This document shows, piece after piece, positions 1-11,986 of a stretch of DNA of 64,000 bases. The notes beneath the pieces are model-generated. The model worked only from the letters and a program-made list of their open reading frames with translations. It did not search any database and was not told the origin of the DNA. Source of the stretch: Acanthornis magna. Taxonomy: Eukaryota > Chordata > Aves > Passeriformes > Acanthizidae. Position 1 is the stretch's first letter. Every line of letters starts with the position of its first letter. Made by a program: the position numbers and the translations under genes. Location: the NCBI GenBank assembly GCA_036785705.1, contig JAWUZG010000173.1, positions 4,883,001 to 4,947,000 on the forward strand, in the 5' to 3' direction.

Positions 1-711
1 ACTCAACAGGAAAAAAAAAAGAACCCTGTCCTAGGTTTTTACAGCTGAAAAACAGAGTTGGTACCCTCAAACCCTTAAAGAAATGGTTCCCAGATTTTTC
101 CATCTCTGGAAATCTTTTACAGACAAATGTTGAAAGTCCAAATATTGCTATGGACAACTTAACTCCCACAGGATTCATGAATCTGATTTCAGCTACTTCT
201 ATCATATTTGATTCTTACCTATGAATATGGATATCTTGAAAATATTCCTTTGTGTGACTATGAAGCTTCAAAAGACTTTCACCATTGGGAATTCAGAACA
301 AGTATTTCTTAAGGGAAGTGACCAATGTAAAAATAAAATGGACAGGCTGCAAAAATAAAAAAGGGAGATGAAAACTTTATTAAATAATATCCATCTATAA
401 ACTGAACATTAGAAGTATATTTTATATACTAAGAGATTTTTATTATTACTCCTAGAATATTCCCTCATCTAAGCCTTGAAACCCTCATAAAGCTGAAATT
501 TACCCAACAGAGAAAACCTGCCTAGAGCTGCTAAATACTGCAGTGTTTGACTGCTCACCCAAAACAGCTACCCCTGTTTCAGTGTAGAAGTGATGCCCTG
601 CAAAAGATTTTACTTATCATTCATTTATTTAAATTACTTTCTGCAAGGCCAAGTGAGTTCTGGGAAATGTACCAGACTGTGGTCCCTAGAGAATCAGCTT
701 CCATTTAACTT
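1..711. other. Unique AT-rich noncoding sequence
   Basis: No open frame of note, no recognisable repeat and no splice-site pair that frames an open stretch. It looks like ordinary vertebrate intergenic or intronic DNA. Confidence 0.6.
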
Positions 712-870
712 TAAAAAAAACCCAACAAAACTCAAAAAAATCCCCCAAAAACAAAACAAAAAACCAACAACAACACAAACAAACAAACAAACAAACAAAC
801 CCACCAAAAAACCAAACCAACTAAACAAAGAAACCCCACAAAAACCGAATCCCCAAAAAACCCAAAAAAG
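712..870. repeat. AC-rich low-complexity tract with (CAAA)n core
   Basis: The plus strand is almost only A and C, with a short pure CAAA microsatellite near 774-800. G is nearly absent until the tract ends. Lysine, proline and asparagine-rich open frames across it (and the TG-rich reverse complement) are composition artefacts. Such tracts can arise from expansion of retroposed poly(A) tails into AAAC/AAAAC units; that origin is inference. Confidence 0.85.
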
Positions 871-1746
871 AGGACCAAGCAAGAAACTAGAAAGAAAACT
901 AACAAATGCAAGATGTAATGATCCCACTTCCCCTCCACTGCCCCCACAAAAACCCCTACAGAGAACTGTAGATACCATTTCCAGGAACATTTCAGTTTCT
1001 AGACTGAAAACAAGAGTCACACTGATTATGTTCTGCCTAAATTGGAACTTGGCTGAAATTTGGGAGCCTTTTCTAAGAAAGCAATTAGGAACACTTGCTC
1101 TCTGTTCCACCTGTTTCTGGCAGCACTTAGTCCCTTTTAGGAGAAAATACCAATCTACCTCAGACTGAGCAATCCTCAGTTTTACATTCACATATTGAAC
1201 TAGAAATATGTGTTTAATCACATCCTGCTTATATTAACTATTAATTTTCTTTTCTTTTTCTTCAATTTTCTTGTAAAGAAAGTGCCCTTTCAGAGAAATT
1301 AAAGACCAATCTAAACTCCCAGTCCATGTTCCTTATTTTCTAGAAGACTGTCCTAAATATTAAGATACACAAAGAACCAGGTACTTCTTTGTTCAGTTTA
1401 TCAATTTTGTATTCCACAGTCAGTGGATTGAAATAAAATTGTATTCTGTAGAGTGCAGTTTACAAATCAGTGGACTAAAAGCAATCTAAATATAATTCTG
1501 AGTGTTTTGCCTTTACTTTAAAAAAATAAAAATATTGTGTCATAATGTTCTTTATCCTGTCCCATCTTTCCCCCACTTTTCGAATGTTTCATTTACTGAG
1601 GTATGCCATCATTCATAAGACTAACTTCTTCCATTTAAATGTGGTTTTTTTACATTTACCGTTGCGCATCTTGGATGTCAATCTCCCCCTACCTACCTGG
1701 AAACCAAGAAAAGGATTCTGACTGAAGAACAATTCTTGGTGTGGGC
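871..1746. other. Noncoding sequence, nothing recognised
   Basis: AT-rich, unique-looking sequence with no protein-like frame and no known repeat. Confidence 0.5.
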
Positions 1747-1750
1747 TTTT

Positions 1751-1792
<42 letters not shown>
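1747..1792. repeat. Poly(T) run (about 46 nt, one C)
   Basis: A nearly uninterrupted T run broken by a single C at about 1763. The lysine-run frame on the minus strand here is not a gene. No LINE-like or processed-transcript sequence is evident on the side where a poly(A)-tailed minus-strand insertion would lie. Confidence 0.9.
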
Positions 1793-1796
<4 letters not shown>

Positions 1797-3203
1797 CCCA
1801 AGGAATCAAACTTCTCCTTTCTCTGTAACAAGAGAATGACAAAATTAAAGTTACAAGAATTTTGTCCACATATCTTAATGGTAATTGGAATGGAGAATGA
1901 GTATTAAAAATATAGATCTATTCTTCTGCAACTGTTTATCTGACCACTATGCTCTGCATAAACATAAAAATTTCCTGAAGGTTGAAAAATCTCTGCAATT
2001 TTTTGGAACCAAGTATATTGCTGCTGTCTGCATTGAAGTTTCTCTCTTCAATGAGCTGTCCATACTTTGGAGAATGAGAACTTTCAGACCAGTGTTGCTT
2101 TGCTAAGCCAAAATCTGAAAAGTAGGATGCACCTGAAAAGATCCTTCAAAATCTTTAACAGGTAGTACATCAGTTGCACTCACATTCCCTGAGCTAAAGA
2201 TTGAAAAGAATGTGTATCTTTTCAGAATAGGATCTCTTTCATATGCTTGTTAGCCACTTAAACTAAGTATCTAACATGAATTAATCACTTGGTCCCAACT
2301 CATTTTTTTGAGGAAGGGTGTGCAGGGGACAGTTTTTTCCATTCTCTGGCACATGTCCAGCCTTGTTTGACAATTCACACAGTGGAGCTGCTTGACCCTT
2401 TCATGGCTATTGCAGGAGCCTAGAGAGATAATGTAAGCCATCTACATCTAGCAAAAGGTTAGATAAAACCAATTTGTATTAATCGTGGTGTTAATTTTAT
2501 TTCTTACATCTCACAGATCACATACTCCCTTTGTTTCTTGAACTAAAGAATAAATCTTGGTTGTGACTCATGCTTCGTATTCCTCCTTGCTATAAGTCTC
2601 TTAGTACACTATTTTTTTTCTTTGAATGAAGATCCTTGCAGCTAATGAAGTCACCTATCAAAGTTAAAACCCCTCACTGTAATTTTCTGCAATTTTTGAA
2701 TATTTTTACCTGGATGATCTCCTTCTTTTTTTTCCCCATAACATTTAGTAACTCCTACCCAGCTAAATATTCACCACCACCACAATATTCTCTTTGGACT
2801 TGGTATTCCTAAATGTGGGTGCTCAACGAGTGGGTACAGACTGTGCTGCTTCTTTCTCGATTTTTTAGTTTCCCTTGGGCTTTGTTGAATGGAGGCTTTT
2901 TACTCATTGAAAATACACTTCAAGTTTAATGAGATGTCAACCTTACCATAATTTATTGTGCTTTTTTTCTTCTCCTGCATGCTATGGCTAGCAATGTTAT
3001 ATTGATATTTTAGACCTACTTCATAATTATCAATGGAGATAATAAGGCCTTATTTAGTATAACACTCGTTTGGGGAATGACATGGCTGTTGTTCTCTTTC
3101 ACCCAAGCTCCATTGGGTGTGATTCTTTCCTCTGGTCTACTAAAAGGCAGGAGCAAAGTGTCAGACTGATTTCTCGCACTTGTCCAGCTGTGTAGGAAGC
3201 AGG

Positions 3204-3210
<7 letters not shown>
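1793..3210. other. Noncoding sequence, nothing recognised
   Basis: AT-rich sequence with frequent stops in all frames. I could not place any repeat family or exon here. Confidence 0.5.

Positions 3211-3247
<37 letters not shown>
3211..3247. repeat. Poly(A) run, 37 nt
   Basis: A pure A run following a short unique segment. It may be a retroposition tail, but I see no polyadenylation signal in the normal position and no target-site duplication, so it is annotated only as a homopolymer. Confidence 0.9.
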
Positions 3248-3249
<2 letters not shown>

Positions 3250-4499
3250 AAGAAAACATTACCATTTCCCTGGGATGGTTTAATTTAGAAGAGTTTTATG
3301 GAGAGTGGGGTGCAAAGGGAATGATTTACCTGCAGCCATTGCACGTTATGAAATTTATGTGATAAAAGCTGTTGGTGTTTCTTCCTCCATTTTTCTTGGA
3401 CATTTAGGGATTAGTTTTATGTGTTATGAGACAATATGTTTTATCATTCCTCATCTTCCTCCTTGCCCATAGTTTTGCTCACAAAGTTGTCATTTCATTT
3501 GTTAGACTGTTGCATTACATGGTATCAACTCTTTAGGAGCTAAACTACACAATTGATGAGGTTATGCTAAAGCTAATAACTGGTTAGAACAGCCATAGTG
3601 GCAAATTACTGTGACAATTAATGAGCAAGCTAAAATAAGCTCAAGGCCAGCCAAGACAAGTCCAGGCTGAGTCTGACAGGTCCTGAGGATTTATGCTGTT
3701 CTGTTAACACAAGCCTTAACCTGTTATCAGAATGTAGTTACTATAAACCCCATGGCTTCTTATTAGCATTGGCATTACCGTATTTACTGGGCTGACGAAA
3801 CTGAGCAGAGGAAGAAATGAAGCAGCCAGAAACACAATCACACTTCAGACATCATGATAAAAGGAAGGTTTTCTCTGGGACTCTCTGTTTGAAGCTGGTC
3901 TCTGCACAGGCACACCTGGAAGCACCAGGCATGTCCTTGAGGATCCTGACTGGAAACAAACTCACACAAAAGTGTGAACATATAAATGAGTAACTGAGCT
4001 GAGCTCTAGTTTTCTATAGATTGTGAAGGGATGGTTTGTTTGGTTAATTTTGCTTTCAGACCTGGGGTTTTTTTAACCATTTTCTTGGCTGGGGTTGTTT
4101 TGATATGTTATTAGGCCATCTTCAAACACTTACTATTTATGCTGCTTTTATTTAAAATTTACTTTGTCAATTTAATGACATGCTTACTTCCAGCTGAGGT
4201 AAGCACCAAGATGTGTGAATGCTCTTTCAGAGTTCACTGACTGAAATGAAGGTGGTTCAAACAGTCATTTAAAAACTGAAAACACAGAACCTGAGTGGCC
4301 TTTATTAGTCAAGCTGAAAGAACAAGCTCTTTTAACATTTTGTTTTTCATTCCTTTATAGAATTGAGATGAAGGTCAAAAAAAAATTATTTGGTGGGTTA
4401 ATTTAGATTTCTTAAAGATGCTGGAAATAAAGACTTTTATTTACTGGTGGCCAAATATAATCAAACAAGGATGTATATAAAACAGCACATTGCTCAAAG
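3248..4499. other. Noncoding sequence, possible old LTR remnant
   Basis: Mostly unique AT-rich sequence. About 3640-3990 has the texture of a degraded LTR (moderate GC and a segment reading like an LTR promoter near 3855-3890), but I cannot assign a family or termini. Confidence 0.3.
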
Positions 4500-5115
4500 C
4501 TCAGGGTCAGGAAGAATGTTCTGGGGTGATGTAATGATAATCCTGTATCCCATATCGTTTGCATGCCTGCCTAAAATGTCCTGTAGCCTTAACTGTGCTC
4601 AGCAGTCAGGAGAAGCTTTGCCAACGCGGGATGTTTTGAAACTCTCCCCTCCTCAGCTGTTCCAGGAGGAAGGGACACTGCTTAATCGGGCTGCTGCTGC
4701 TGCTGTTACTGCTGCTTTTTCCTTCCCTCGTCCCCTGGGATTGCTTCTTCATCGTCTTTTTTTTGGACCCTTTTTTCCTCGACTTTTTCGTCGGAGAACC
4801 CTGGGAGCCCCAGAGGATGGTGGACAGGAAATCCTTGTGGGGGAAACGCCGGGGTGGGGTCGTTACGCCTGAGGAAAAGGACACTAAAGTTCATCAACTG
4901 TTCATTCGGGCTTGGTGATTCCTTTTTTCCCCTTTCCCCTTCCCCTGCGCCTGTGGGGGAGCTGAATAAACAGCTTTTTCCACTTTCCTTCCCGAGCCTC
5001 TGCTGTTGTGGGGGAGGGGGTGCCGGAGGCCTTTGCTGTGGGGGGAGGTGCTCTGCTCAGAGCACTTTCCACCCAGGAAAACTGTCTCTAGCCCGAGGCA
5101 AAGAAAAAGACGCAA
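4500..5115 (+). mobile_element. Solo LTR of an endogenous retrovirus (probable)
   Basis: A GC- and CpG-enriched block in AT-rich surroundings. It carries a canonical AATAAA at 4965-4970, followed after a pyrimidine-rich spacer by a G/T-rich segment at about 5000-5050. That order matches the R/U5 polyadenylation region of a plus-sense LTR. The overall sequence resembles a passerine ERV LTR family that I recognise from memory. No gag, pol or env frame lies on either side, so it would be a solo LTR. The left edge is uncertain (about 4500-4570) and the right edge is near 5100-5115. Open frames of 60-140 codons on both strands here are not genes. A CpG-rich promoter of a noncoding RNA is the main alternative. 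Confidence 0.55.
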
Positions 5116-7562
5116 AACCCAAAAAATTTTTTTTATGACAATCAAAATTGTTAGCTACTGGAACAAAGTACAAACAGAAAACAGTTTCTGTCTCTGGTTC
5201 TCCCTGTATCAAGAGAAAACGCTCTGAAAGGTAAGCTACAAAAAGTGCTGTTGTACTGACTATACACAGGCAAAATAGCTCATGTAGGGTGCAATGACTT
5301 GTCCTGTGCAATGCTGGGGTTGAGATACCAGCTGCTTTCTTTTGTCTTTAAATTCCAACAACATTTTCATTTATCCAGAGGTTGTTACAGCAGATCGTAG
5401 GGAGATGTGAAGGAATGAGCTCCTGCCGTGAGACCACTAATGTGATATAAAAATATCAGCCATGCTTGGGAAAGAAAAACTCCCTCAGTGTCGTCTTCTC
5501 TCCTTGAGCTCCCTGTGGAAATCAGAATTGGGGCTGCCAGCCTGTGCCAAACCTGAGGCAGTGTGATGAGAGCAGCTCTCCACCAGGAACACAGCACTGA
5601 AGCTTCTTTCCAAAAGGGTGCCAAACACTGGTATTTAGCCAATTTTGCCTCCTTGTTGTTTAAGTTCTGTCTGGACTGATAACCTGGTGCTGAAAAACTG
5701 CATAAGTTATAACCAATTCTATGGATCAGCTTTTCCTTCCTTGCTGAAAGATAATTTTGACCAAATTCCAAGGAAAATATATTTCAGATGATAAAATTAG
5801 ACAGGAAGCCATAGAGTTGCAAAGTTCAAAACAGAATCCAGAATCTCAGGCCACCTTACCCCATCAGCTACATTTAAGGAAAGGTAAAGAGGGAAATAAA
5901 AAGAAATAGCATTTTTCAAATACAAAAGATATTTATAAACAAAATGCTGGAGCTTTACTAGTAACTGCAGGTATGGAATAAATACATTGCTTAGGCATGA
6001 TTTGTTCTGAGACTGAGGTTTTGTATTCATACTTACATTTTTAAAAGTCATTAAAAAGAAAAAAAAGTAATTAAAGGATAATATCTGTTTGTATTCATTC
6101 TTTCTTATTCTAGTAAACAACAACATTCAAAGTCTCCTTCTTGGCTTCTTTCAGTCTACTGCCACTGCTTAAAGTTGGTGACAGTTTCATCTCCTTTTGT
6201 GTGCAAGTCTGGAAGGAATTTTGAGGTTCCTGCAATATTTCATTCTGATTATTCATAAAATAATTGCAACCCAGGAGTCCTTCTTTATGTTTCTAAGAAA
6301 CCTGAGTGATATCATTAGAAATATTTTTGGAAGCAAGAGAAAGATGACACTAAAATAATTAGGACACTATGAAATATGCTAAGGTTCTGAGTGTTTAAAG
6401 TTTTTCCTCTCGCTCTTTTTTCCTAAGAAATGTATTTATTTTAATTTACATTTAGATTAGGTTCCCAGCAGCAGATGGAAGGAATTTAAGTCAATTTGCA
6501 ATAGAAGACAGACATTCTAGCCAATGAAAAATCAAAGAAAAATAGCAACCATCTCTTGCTCTTCTTTTGGACAATTGTCTTCAAAATAATCAGCATCATG
6601 AGAAAAAAAATCTTTCCAAGGCCAGATGGGCTCTATGCCTTAGTGCTGACACAAGTAACAAGAAATATGGATAAAGAAACCTGTTCACAGATCTATTTAA
6701 AATCTTTTTGGAACAATAAGTAAACTGACAGTCATAGCTAAAGTCTGCCTGTATTGCAACAATCTAGAAGTTTTGTTAAACAAAATACACATTTTTATAA
6801 ATCAGGAGTGTGATGGAGATCAGCACAGGTAGCAACTGACTTTCTGTGTGAGCTGGAGTACAGCAGAACCATCGTTCCTAAATTTGGGTAGCTACTCTCT
6901 TTAGGAGCTTGAACAAGAAGTCTCTCCATCTTAGGTTCACTCTCTGGCCAGTATAAAGAGATAAGAACCTCTGTTCAGTGATTCAGTGACCCAAAAATAT
7001 GAGTTAACTTCTGATGGTGACTATAATTTTCCCTTGACTGCAGTGTGAAACTCTTCTCCAAGCACATGAAAAAAAGCATAATGAATATGGGCTATAATAC
7101 TTTTATCTGTCTCGTCTTTCCTGCATGCAACAACATTGAATGACATACACCACTGCAAAACATGGATTAGAAATAATAAAAATATTAATCATGGCTGCTT
7201 AAGAGCACACTCTCCAACCACTTCTGGACCGTGAAAAATAATGCTAAGCAAATAACTTGTCACAGGCAACACTACACTTCCATTTAACTATTCAAATGGG
7301 AAATAGGACCAATGACTTCCTGTCATTGCCCACAACATCATGGAATCTCCTGGAAGTTAAGACATTTCCCCCTGGCAGAAGGAGGCCCCTCAGGCCTCCC
7401 GAGGATGGAATTCCACCTTCTGTTCCCACGCCTGGCTGGCTGTCACTGTTGTTGCCTTACAGATGTTTCTGTAATCTCATCTCCAGGGCTGTCAAAGGGA
7501 GACACGGCACAGCTTCCTCAGACAACCTTTCCTGTTGCTTCCCCAGCCTCACTGTCAAAAGC
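5116..7562. other. Noncoding sequence, nothing firm
   Basis: AT-rich sequence. A 128-codon minus-strand frame at 5385-5771 has no recognisable domain and no convincing splice sites. The stretch 7257-7562 is locally GC-richer with short overlapping open frames, again without a recognisable product. Confidence 0.45.
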
Positions 7563-7882
7563 TTCTCCTAATATGTGAAGTAAATTTTCCCTGTTGGGTT
7601 TTAGAACCTTTTTTTCTTTTCCAGTGTATCAGGATGATGGAAAATAAAGGTTATTCCTTTATTTGAAGACCGATCATGTTGTCCCTCACAATGCTCCTAG
7701 GCTGAGCAGCGTCCATTCCATATTCTCCTAATATGTGAAGTAAATTTTCCCTTTTGGGTTTTAGAACCTTTTTTTCTTTTCCAGTGTATCAGGATGATGG
7801 AAAATAAAGGTTATTCCTTTATTTGAAGACCAATCATGTCATCCCTCACAATGCTCCTAGGCTGAGCAGCATCCATTCCATG
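7563..7882. repeat. Exact-period tandem duplication, 2 x 160 bp
   Basis: Copy 1 spans 7563-7722 and copy 2 spans 7723-7882, with a period of 160 bp and no indels that I could find. About six substitutions separate them (roughly 96 percent identity by hand). Two of these are CG in copy 1 and CA in copy 2, the usual methyl-CpG decay. Just after copy 2 the sequence begins to match the unit start again and then diverges. There is no homology to the retroelements named elsewhere in this window. Confidence 0.95.
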
Positions 7883-9037
7883 TTCTCTCCTAGGTGATTT
7901 CTGGCCTCCATTTTTGTTAATAGCCCCCTAATTAGCCAGGAAGGCAACATCTAAATTGGACAATATTCTTGCTAAGGCCAAAAGCTGAGCAGATTTTGTA
8001 GGGATGCCTTTCAATAATACATTTCTGCATGCTGTGTACCTCTATTATGTCAATGCCTTATGACTGGTTATATTCATTTAATGATTCATTAACAAGTCAT
8101 GATGATTTTTTTTTCTGTTGATCTGTTGGCTAAGCAAGAGGTTTCTATCCTGTATTTTTGCAATCACTGTCTTTCAAAAAATTGCATTTTCTTCTGCTGA
8201 GGAGAGTTCATTTTTGAGCCCTGTTCTCAAATTCACTTTGAATTGTAACCATGTGCTGTAAAACATTTCTTGTCCTTCATGTTCTGATGCCACCTACAGA
8301 TTTAAAACATGCTCATCCAGACTAAAAAGAAAAACATTGGGTAGGACTAAACCCACATAAATAGGAAGATAGACACATTTCTCTACAACCCAAATATGAA
8401 AAAATTAAGAAAAACTAACTCTGGAGGTTACTTTTCCCTTTCTACTCTTATTGGATTAATTTATAAGCTCTCACCATATTAATATTAATATATACAATAC
8501 CATTAGGTGGCATTCAGTGTTATATGGCATAGTTTCCAGGTTCTGCTGGACTAAAAAACCCTGATATGCACTGTGAGTGACTTCCTCCACAGAATTCTTT
8601 CAACAGCTCTTGACATTCAGTATGTAAATTGTGCTTGTTTATATTGCCAATTTACCTCCTATTTAAATCACATTGGAATTTGGCCTATTGAGTTTGTGTT
8701 AATCTGCCTGGCAGGATTTGGCCTACATCGGACAGAAGGAGGGAGGAGGAATGAGGAGAAAAAGAAAAATAAAGTAATCCTGAAACATTTTTACACATTA
8801 AAAAAATTAACCAAGATAAGCTGTGTAAAATGTTTCTTTAAATTTCTCGCTCACTCTCCATTTTAAACTCTTATTTCCAGAGGGTTAATTAGTGTATAAT
8901 TCTTCCAGCAAGAGGAAAATAATTTCCTACCAAGCTTGAATTTGGCAAAAACAATCTACATCACATTGTCATTACAACTGAACTTATTTAACTTCATTTT
9001 ATTTAAATATCAAGTGGATATTTAAGGCATGGGAAGC
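7883..9037. other. Noncoding sequence, nothing recognised
   Basis: Unique AT-rich sequence. A 97-codon plus-strand frame at 8573-8866 is chance-like, with no domain and a lysine-rich low-complexity end. Confidence 0.5.
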
Positions 9038-9056
9038 GGGGGGGGGGGGGGGGGGG
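9038..9056 (+). repeat. Poly(G) run, 19 nt
   Basis: Nineteen consecutive G bases followed by AGGG. Homopolymer G of this length is rare in vertebrate genomes, can form G-quadruplexes and is a common site of sequencing or assembly error. Confidence 0.9.
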
Positions 9057-9487
9057 AGGGTAGACAAGAACGATTGAAGGTTTATGTTCATTTTTTATCC
9101 ATTGCTTGTGCAGAAAAGTACAAATACATTAAAAATGCCAGCTCATACAGATGCTTAAGATGTTCTGTCTTACTAAAAAAAAAAATGTTGTAAGTCTTTA
9201 ATTCAGATGAGTTGCACTGAGTGGTATTTACTGTACGTATGGTAGACAAAACTGCTAACAATGCATATACCCAAGTTTTTCATTTTTCTTCTATTTTTCA
9301 ACATCCTTTCTCACTTTCATTCATCTGTTTCAGGCTTTTTTTTTCTTTTTTCCCCAGAACTTAGACAGTGTTTTCCTTGTGTGAAAAGCAAGCCAACAGA
9401 CAAATAAAGAGGAATTTGTCAGCTCATGAACCACATTGTCTGATAAATCTCTGTGAATTGGGCATTCTTCTTTCCCTGAATGGGATC

Positions 9488-9512
9488 TCCATGCAAATGG
9501 AGTTTGCATGGA
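9488..9512. promoter_or_regulatory. Inverted pair of POU/octamer-like sites
   Basis: A perfect 10-bp inverted repeat (TCCATGCAAA at 9488-9497 and TTTGCATGGA at 9503-9512) surrounds a 5-bp spacer. The left arm plus spacer gives the consensus octamer ATGCAAAT; the right arm gives TTTGCAT. The right arm runs directly into GGATTA at 9510-9515, the core bound by OTX/PITX-type homeodomains. The surrounding 9360-9530 sequence looks like a conserved noncoding element, but conservation cannot be tested here. Confidence 0.4.
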
Positions 9513-9515
9513 TTA

Positions 9516-10335
9516 GCTTTAAAAAGTGGTGGACAAGGTTTGAGCTGTCTCCCGCTCCAGCCCTTCCTCTTGATTGCCTGAAAATGCATTCCATGGGGTT
9601 GGATCAGTTGGAAAAGGGTTGGAATTGGTGCTTCTGTTAGGCTTAGACCGACTCAAAGGCAACGAGGTATACTGGAACAGAGAGAGGTGAGAACCTGGAG
9701 AGATCATAGGAAATTATGAATCTGTTTGTGAACAGAGAGGATACAAACAGGTTAACATCATCTGAGGTTCAAGCATTAATATCACACATGGGGACCTTGA
9801 AGCAATTCCATTCATCCCCTTCCTACCCACTTTTGGACAGAAGAGTAAGAATTCCAACTCTGAAGGTGGTGATGAGATTAAAGAGAGAAAAATGGCAACG
9901 TAAGGCAGAGAGGAAAAATTACCAGAATATAGGAGAATAGAAATGAAGTTCTAAGGGCAATGATGAATATTTTCTGGACAAAACAGCCGCAAACAGCATT
10001 TAGGAAGATGAAAATAAGACTGGAGGACAAATATAAATGCAGACATATTGTAACCAGAGGCTTGGGGACAACAGGGAGATGATTTTAAGCAGGGGTGATT
10101 TCCATCCAGAACTGACCAATAGCGGTCCATTCATCCTTTGTGGGGAAGAAATGTAGAAACCATGAGTATGATTTTTAACAGGGATAAAAACAATCCCCTA
10201 CTTTGTGACTGATTACTTTCTCAGCTCCAATGAAGGCTGTCTGTAATTTTAAGGACTAAACTTGACAGAATAACAAAAAGTGTCAATGTGCAATTTGTAA
10301 TTTAATTTTGTGGAAAGGCTGGCTTTTTTATTTGT
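9516..10335. other. Noncoding sequence, nothing recognised
   Basis: Purine-leaning AT-rich sequence. Around 9720-10170 it might be an old LINE remnant, but I could not align it to a known family. Confidence 0.4.
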
Positions 10336-10493
10336 TTTGTAGGTTTGGTTTAGTTTGGTTTAGTTTGGTTTGGTTTGGTTTGGTTTGGTTTGGTTTGGGT
10401 TTTTGCTTGCCTTTGGAACTCTTTGTTTGTTTGTTGGGTTTGGGGGGTTTTTTTGTTTGTTTTGTTTTGTTTTGTTTTGTTTTGTTTTGTTCA
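10336..10493. repeat. TG-rich tract: (TTTGG)n then (TTTTG)n
   Basis: A TTTGG/TTTAG pentamer block (about 10336-10397), a mixed TG segment, and a (TTTTG)n block (about 10455-10491). C is almost absent from the plus strand. The open frame through it is a leucine, phenylalanine and cysteine-rich artefact. Confidence 0.9.
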
Positions 10494-11948
10494 GTAAATT
10501 TCATACAATAGCAAATTAGAACATCATCAAGCCTTCAAAGTTAAACATTGCAAAATTATGAAATGTTGGCTTTTACTACCTTCTCTATGACCTTAATTTA
10601 GCTGCTTTGTGTTGGACTGCTTTGAGATTCCCTCAATTGTACACTTGGAAAGATTATAGGGATAGGCATCAAGAAAATAGGATATATTATCTTCCCATAC
10701 TCATGCACAATTATACACACAAACCCCAACTTGCCTTTTGCAAGCAAATCTAGTAAAAAATCTACTCTTTTGCCATCTATGTGCTAAGGTTTGAAAGTTC
10801 TGTGTGACCCTTAGCTTAAATATGGATATCCAACTTCTACAGGTACATATGACAACACTATCAGTAAAATAAAAAATACCCAGTAAAAACTTGTGTACTG
10901 GTTTAGGAGCTTGATATTGGAGAATCTGCAATGCAACTCTGATATATTCTGAGTTTGTGTCAGCATGCCAGGAGCTGCAGGAGTTCAACAAAGAGTAACC
11001 TTCAGTTCAGAAAAGGCTATCTACATCTTTTCCACATGATGAATTCCCCCACAAACTGGCTGGTGGGGCACACACAACACATAAATCAAACTTAACTCAA
11101 TTTCCACTTTAGTTTTTTCAGCTCACCTTTAAAAAGAAAATAGCATATTTTCTTACTTAGTCTAAGGCCACCCAAGCAATACAGGGGAAAGAAGAAAAAA
11201 ATGTGACAATGTATATATTTTTAAATGAAAACTTGGTAACCTGCGAAAATAAGCTTTTTTACTCTTTAGAAAGATGCTAAAACTGCAGTGTCCACAATTT
11301 TGGGGTAACTGAGGTTTTCAAGTGTCCCTTGTGATAACAAGATCAGTACAAGAACCAATTGTGTTCAGTTTATGTACCAGCAACTCAAAGGTAGGCATAA
11401 AATACGCACAAAGGACATGAAATTTGCTGATGGAACATAACTGAGGAAAGAAAAACAGTTGATAAAAAAAAAGAGTACAACAGTATAATTCTAAAGACCA
11501 AAATGAACAAAACCACAGATGTGGGCATGTGGTTTGTGTGGTTTTAATGGAGAGGGGTTGGGGATTAGATATTAAACATAGACAGGGCAAAGGAAATATG
11601 CAAAGGGAAAATCACGTCCGTGGCCACTAGACTACTAATATGATAGGTAAGGGAAAGCTCCAGTGGAGAGAGGGACTAAAACTTGAAAGCATACGGAGCA
11701 GTTGGTAAACCACAGTAGAAACCACAAGAAATAAAACCAAAAAGACATTAAAGAGCTGAGTGAAATTTCTATAAAGGCTCTTCTGAGTTCACTCTGTGAA
11801 CTCAGCACCAAGGTTCTCTGCAGTTTCCATACCTAGGCTGGCTTAATGTTTCAACATTCAAGGAATAGGCCAGATAAGCGTTTTGATCTATTTCTTGTTC
11901 ACACTCACTCAAAACTGAATTTGGAAAAAGAGCAAAACAGAGCTTTAA

Positions 11949-11949
<1 letters not shown>
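10494..11949. other. Noncoding sequence, nothing recognised
   Basis: AT-rich unique sequence. Around 11300-11600 a few phrases resemble LINE ORF fragments, but not enough to call. Confidence 0.4.

Positions 11950-11983
<34 letters not shown>
11950..11983. repeat. Poly(A) run, 34 nt
   Basis: A pure A run. No recognisable processed transcript or retroelement 3' end precedes it. Confidence 0.9.

Positions 11984-11986
<3 letters not shown>

Noticed and set aside
1747..3247. Poly(T) and poly(A) runs as the two ends of one element
   Set aside because: Nothing between them is recognisable as a retroelement and no target-site duplication flanks the pair.
5385..5771. 128-codon minus-strand frame
   Set aside because: No domain and no supported exon boundaries; length is borderline for chance in this composition.
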